Assembly: GCA_025800435.1 (NCBI GenBank)
Contig: JAOXRV010000019.1
Coordinates: 1-9,390, forward strand
Origin: Cellvibrionaceae bacterium
Lineage (GTDB): Bacteria; Pseudomonadota; Gammaproteobacteria; Pseudomonadales; Cellvibrionaceae
Direction of reading: 5' to 3'
Length of the DNA stretch: 9,390 bases
Shown: positions 6,737-9,390 of the stretch, piece by piece
Layout of the letters: every line of letters begins with the position of its first letter
How positions within the stretch are numbered: position 1 is the first letter of the stretch
Program-made: the position numbers and the translations under genes
The notes under the pieces: model-generated
Database searches by the model: none
The model's input: the letters and a program-made list of their open reading frames with translations, nothing else
What the model was told of the DNA's origin: nothing

Positions 6737-6762
6737 TGGCCAATAGTTGTGAATTTTGGCCA
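6737..6762. promoter_or_regulatory. Candidate AraC-type operator, paired TGGCCA sites
   Basis: TGGCCAA (6737-6743) and TTGGCCA (6756-6762) form a perfect 7-bp inverted repeat. Because TGGCCA is itself a palindrome, the sites are also direct repeats spaced 20 bp, about two helical turns, as AraC-family dimers usually require. A partial third match, TTGCCA, lies at 6766-6771. The pair flanks the putative araC -35 and would lie roughly 60-85 bp upstream of a monooxygenase start site near 6678, so both activation and autoregulation are possible. Confidence 0.45.
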
Positions 6763-6775
6763 TGTTTGCCAGAAT
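6747..6775 (+). promoter_or_regulatory. Putative promoter of the AraC-family gene
   Basis: TTGTGA (6747-6752) and CAGAAT (6770-6775) are separated by 17 bp, each matching sigma-70 consensus at four of six positions. Transcription would begin near 6782, a few bases before the strong ribosome site AGGAG (6785-6789). One TGGCCA site falls within the spacer, which would suit autorepression. Confidence 0.33.
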
Positions 6776-6795
6776 GTCGAAAAAAGGAGCCTTAG

Positions 6796-7845
6796 ATGAC
6801 GCCCCAGCTCACCAAACCCAAGCTTTTGCCCCCTAAACTGGCAGTTAGCCACCATTTTAAGGGGCTTAAGCCAGCTCTTGCGGTGATGGCTGGCCTCGGT
6901 TTTAAGGCGCAAGACTGCCTAGCCGGCAGTGGTATCAGCCAGGCAACCATCGACCTAGTTGATGATATCGAGATCGAGTTTCACCTGGAGCAGGAATTTC
7001 ATATCTACCGCAATATGCTTCGACTTAGTGAAAACCCGCTGTTGGGCCTGAAGCTTGGGCGCGGTTTCCCGGCAGAGTCCTATGGCCTGCTGGGTTACGC
7101 CATGCTCAGCGCGCGAACCTTGGGTGAGGCCATGGCGCTGGCACAGGAGTTTGGTACCCTAACCTTTAGCCATTTTAAACTGGGTGGCTTGATTGAGGGT
7201 GAGTATGCGGGGCTGGTCTTTGAACCGGCCCATTATATACCTGATGATTTACTCGCCCTGTACAGTGACCGGGATATTCAGGCCAGTTTTGAGATTAATA
7301 ATCTACTCGACAGCAATACCATTAACGCCCGACGGGTGGCACTGATACACGGGCAGAGCCAATTTAAGGGTCAGTACCAACAACACTGGGGCTGCCCGGT
7401 GAGCTTTGGCGCAGAGCGCAACGAAAGTTGGTATATGCGAGACAGCTTAGATCAGCCCATGCCACGCTTTGATAGCGAAACCTCTAATATCTGCCGGCGC
7501 CAGTGCCAAACCCTGTTGCAAAAACTCAGCAGCCAGGGAAGTTTTAGTTTGCGGGTGCGCCAGCGTTTAGTGGCCCAGCCGGGTAAGCTGCCGGATATTG
7601 AATCAGTGGCCAGGGATTTAGCCTGCTCAAGCCGTACCTTGCGACGTAAACTACAGCATGAAGGCAGCAGTTTTCAGCAGTTAAGTAATGAAATACGCCG
7701 GGAACTGGCTCAGGAATATTTGCGTACCGGCCTGTCGGTGGAGCGAGTGGCGGAGTTATTGGGCTACACCGAAGTATCCAATTTTTCCCACGCGTTTAAG
7801 CGCTGGCGGGGCATATCGCCCCGCCAGTTTCAGCAAAATTTTTAA
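6796..7845 (+). CDS. AraC-family transcriptional regulator with arabinose-binding-like sensor domain
   Basis: A 349-residue DNA-binding regulator. Residues about 28-215 match the AraC-type 'arabinose-binding' sensor domain seen in regulators such as OruR and VqsM, with the characteristic ENPLLGLKLGRGFPAESYGLLGYAMLSARTLGEAM at 79-113. The C-terminal domain (about 250-349) has two helix-turn-helix motifs: DIESVARDLACSSRTLRRKL (267-286) and LSVERVAELLGYTEVSNFSH (313-332). It ends with the family signature FKRWRGISPRQF (334-345). The start is secure: AGGAG (6785-6789) lies 6 nt before the ATG. It is divergent from the monooxygenase across 132 bp, the usual layout for a regulator and its target. 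The ligand is unknown; a small hydrophobic molecule, perhaps the monooxygenase substrate, is inferred only from context. Confidence 0.93.
   Translation: MTPQLTKPKLLPPKLAVSHHFKGLKPALAVMAGLGFKAQDCLAGSGISQATIDLVDDIEIEFHLEQEFHIYRNMLRLSENPLLGLKLGRGFPAESYGLLGYAMLSARTLGEAMALAQEFGTLTFSHFKLGGLIEGEYAGLVFEPAHYIPDDLLALYSDRDIQASFEINNLLDSNTINARRVALIHGQSQFKGQYQQHWGCPVSFGAERNESWYMRDSLDQPMPRFDSETSNICRRQCQTLLQKLSSQGSFSLRVRQRLVAQPGKLPDIESVARDLACSSRTLRRKLQHEGSSFQQLSNEIRRELAQEYLRTGLSVERVAELLGYTEVSNFSHAFKRWRGISPRQFQQNF
7803..7827 (+). other. GC-rich stem-loop inside the 3' end of araC
   Basis: CTGGCGGGGC (7803-7812) pairs perfectly with GCCCCGCCAG (7818-7827) around a 5-nt loop. It encodes part of the conserved RWRGISPRQ motif, so codon choice alone may have produced it. 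TTT follows directly and TTTTT appears at 7839-7843, but the interrupting CAGCAAAA makes it a poor intrinsic terminator. Confidence 0.35.
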
Positions 7846-7846
7846 C

Positions 7847-7882
7847 GGTACTTTCTACAAGCCTTGTGGGTGGGAAAGCACC
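7847..7882 (-). terminator. Stem-loop between convergent araC and gor, possible gor terminator
   Basis: GGTACTTTC (7847-7855) and GAAAGCACC (7874-7882) pair at eight of nine positions on the plus strand. On the minus strand the odd pair becomes G-U, so all nine pairs form in a gor transcript. The stem lies 15 bp past the gor stop. The loop contains ACAAG/CTTGT. The following minus-strand sequence (GTTAAAAATTTT) is AT-rich but has no clean U-run, so termination efficiency is doubtful. Confidence 0.35.
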
Positions 7883-7897
7883 AAGATTATGCCGGTA

Positions 7898-9259
7898 TTA
7901 ATTGGTCGGCTCGCGCATGGTTACAAATTCCTCGGCGGCGGTCGGGTGAATGCCGATGGTGCTGTCAAAGATAGCTTTGGTGGCGCCGGCGCGAATGGCG
8001 ACCGCCAAACCCTGGATAATTTCGCCCGCATCACTGCCGACCATGTGGGCGCCCAGTACTTTATCGCTATCTTTATCCACCACCAACTTCATAAAGGTGC
8101 GCTCGGGCAAGCCGCTTAAGGTGTGCTTCATGTGCTTAAAACTGGATTTATAAATATCGATATTGTCATAGCGTTTACGCGCTTCTATTTCGCTCAGGCC
8201 GACAGTGGCAATATTGGGCTGGCTAAAGACTGCGGTGGGAATATTGTCATAATCCACTACCCGGCCACCTTCACCAAATAAGTTGTGGGCCAGCGCCATA
8301 CCTTCGGCCAGGGCCACAGGGGTTAGCTCTAGGCCGCCGATAACATCGCCCAGCGCGTAAATTGATGGCTCGGCGCTGCGGTAGTTTTCATCCACCACAA
8401 TCGAGCCGTTATCACGCATTTCTACCGCGGTGGTTTCCAAACCCAGGCCCTGGGTTTTGGCGCGTCGGCCAGTGGCGTACATGACGCAATCCACTTCCAT
8501 CACCTCACCGTTATTGAGGCTGACCTTTAGGCTGCCGTCGGTATTTTTATCGATTTTTTCGATATCGGTATTAAAGTGAAGGTTGACGCCTTTTTGCTGC
8601 ATTTCATTGGCCACAAACTCGCGCAGGTCGTCATCAAAACCGCGCAGGAACATCGGGCCCCGATACAGCTGATGGGTTTCGGCCCCCAGGCCATGAAATA
8701 TTCCGGCAAATTCCACCGCTATATAACCGCCACCTACGACGATGGCGCGCTTGGGGAATTGCTCTAGATAAAAAACTTCATTAGAACTAATCACATGTTC
8801 ACTGCCGGGGAATTCGGGCACAAACGGCCAGCCGCCCACGGCAATTAAAATATTGGCGGCGGTATAGGTTTTATTGCCAACCTGCACGCTATTGGGGCCG
8901 CTGATGACCCCGCGGCCTTCGATAACCTCAACCCCGGCGCCACCGAGGATATTGCCGTAGATACCGTTGAGGCGCTCGATCTCGGCGCTTTTATTATCGC
9001 GCAATGTGGGCCAATCAAAACTGCGCTCGCCAACTGTCCAGCCAAACCCGGCGGCGGCTTCAAAGTCCTCACTAAAGTGAGAGCCGTAAACAAACAGTTT
9101 TTTGGGCACGCAGCCGACGTTAACACAGGTGCCACCGAGGGCGCTGTCTTCTATTACCGCCACCTTGGCCCCCAGGTTGGAGGCCATACGGCTGGCCCTA
9201 ACCCCGCCGGAACCGGCGCCAATAACTAGTAAATCGTAATCGTAGGAATGCTCGCTCAT
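7898..9259 (-). CDS. gor: Glutathione-disulfide reductase
   Basis: A 453-residue cytoplasmic FAD flavoprotein that reduces glutathione disulfide with NADPH. FAD motif GAGSGG lies at 14-19. The redox-active pair Cys45/Cys50 sits in GGTCVNVGCVPKKLFVY. An NADPH Rossmann motif GGGYIA is at 176-181, followed by Arg200 and Arg206 (YRGPMFLRGFD), the residues that select NADPH over NADH in E. coli Gor. The second FAD motif YALGDV is at 301-306, and the dimer-interface base His438 with Glu443 is in GIHPTAAEEF. Length matches E. coli Gor (450). HPTAAEEFVTM and the lysines after Cys50 separate it from lipoamide, mercuric and trypanothione reductases. AAAAGG lies 8 nt before the ATG. It is convergent with araC; its upstream partner lies beyond the window. 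Confidence 0.96.
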   Translation of the reverse strand: MSEHSYDYDLLVIGAGSGGVRASRMASNLGAKVAVIEDSALGGTCVNVGCVPKKLFVYGSHFSEDFEAAAGFGWTVGERSFDWPTLRDNKSAEIERLNGIYGNILGGAGVEVIEGRGVISGPNSVQVGNKTYTAANILIAVGGWPFVPEFPGSEHVISSNEVFYLEQFPKRAIVVGGGYIAVEFAGIFHGLGAETHQLYRGPMFLRGFDDDLREFVANEMQQKGVNLHFNTDIEKIDKNTDGSLKVSLNNGEVMEVDCVMYATGRRAKTQGLGLETTAVEMRDNGSIVVDENYRSAEPSIYALGDVIGGLELTPVALAEGMALAHNLFGEGGRVVDYDNIPTAVFSQPNIATVGLSEIEARKRYDNIDIYKSSFKHMKHTLSGLPERTFMKLVVDKDSDKVLGAHMVGSDAGEIIQGLAVAIRAGATKAIFDSTIGIHPTAAEEFVTMREPTN

Positions 9260-9376
9260 ATTGCTGGCCTTTTAATCAATGGGCACAAGGGGGTCACCCC
9301 GTTTAGGATGCTTACCTTACTGTATGTCTAGGTATTGGGGAATGGTTTTAAAGCAATATAGGCGATAGCAGCTGAC

Positions 9377-9382
9377 TATAAT
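9377..9382 (+). promoter_or_regulatory. Consensus -10 hexamer pointing out of the window
   Basis: TATAAT on the plus strand, 118 bp upstream of the gor start and eight bases before the window end. The region 16-18 bp upstream (CAATAT and neighbours) is a poor -35. It may serve a rightward gene divergent from gor. No convincing gor promoter was found in 9260-9390. Confidence 0.28.
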
Positions 9383-9390
9383 AGCCAACT

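Noticed and set aside
7688..8119. A 143-codon plus-strand frame spanning the end of araC and into gor
   Set aside because: It is out of frame with araC, antisense to gor at its 3' end, and has no homology that I recognise.
1..9390. A CRISPR array, toxin-antitoxin pair, prophage, integron or insertion sequence
   Set aside because: No spaced direct-repeat array, small overlapping gene pair, integrase or transposase was found. All sizeable coding regions are housekeeping, regulatory or metabolic genes or a secreted protein of unknown function.

Overview
This window looks like chromosomal DNA of a free-living, probably marine or aquatic gammaproteobacterium. The best guess is the Cellvibrionales/Spongiibacteraceae side of the class. 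This rests on an Escherichia coli-like Prc protease and exonuclease III, a proteobacterial glutathione reductase, a Baeyer-Villiger-type flavin monooxygenase beside an AraC regulator, and roughly balanced base composition. The taxonomic placement is inference. There is no rRNA, tRNA, transposase, phage gene or CRISPR array. All genes are intact except the one cut by the left edge.

Layout. (1) 1-734, minus: the N-terminal 244 residues of a two-module VOC/glyoxalase-like protein, running off the left edge. (2) 735-1167: a 433-bp divergent spacer with a plausible promoter for the VOC gene and a nested inverted repeat. (3) 1168-3324 plus: tail-specific protease Prc (S41A), followed after 8 bp by exonuclease III, xthA (3333-4145), so the two are probably co-transcribed. 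(4) 4146-4462: a spacer dominated by a 110-bp imperfect inverted repeat (4189-4298) with G-rich arms and a canonical G-quadruplex motif on the minus strand. It is the strongest unexplained structure here. (5) 4463-5176 plus: a small predicted secreted protein of unknown function, whose stop codon interlocks with that of the convergent gene. (6) 5173-6663 minus: the flavin-containing monooxygenase, divergent from (7) an AraC-family regulator (6796-7845 plus). The 132-bp spacer between them carries two TGGCCA sites 20 bp apart, a good candidate operator. (8) 7898-9259 minus: glutathione reductase gor, convergent with araC across 52 bp that hold a stem-loop. (9) 9260-9390: upstream region of gor and probably of a rightward gene outside the window.

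How the genes may work together. Prc (periplasmic protein turnover) and XthA (repair of abasic sites and 3' blocked ends) form one housekeeping unit. Gor maintains the glutathione pool. The FMO/AraC pair looks like a substrate-inducible oxidative catabolism unit: the regulator probably senses a small hydrophobic ligand and switches on the monooxygenase. No new multi-gene system such as a defence island, biosynthetic cluster or secretion system is evident. The observations most worth following up are non-coding: the 110-bp repeat with its G-quadruplex motif, the TGGCCA pair, and the nested hairpin upstream of prc.
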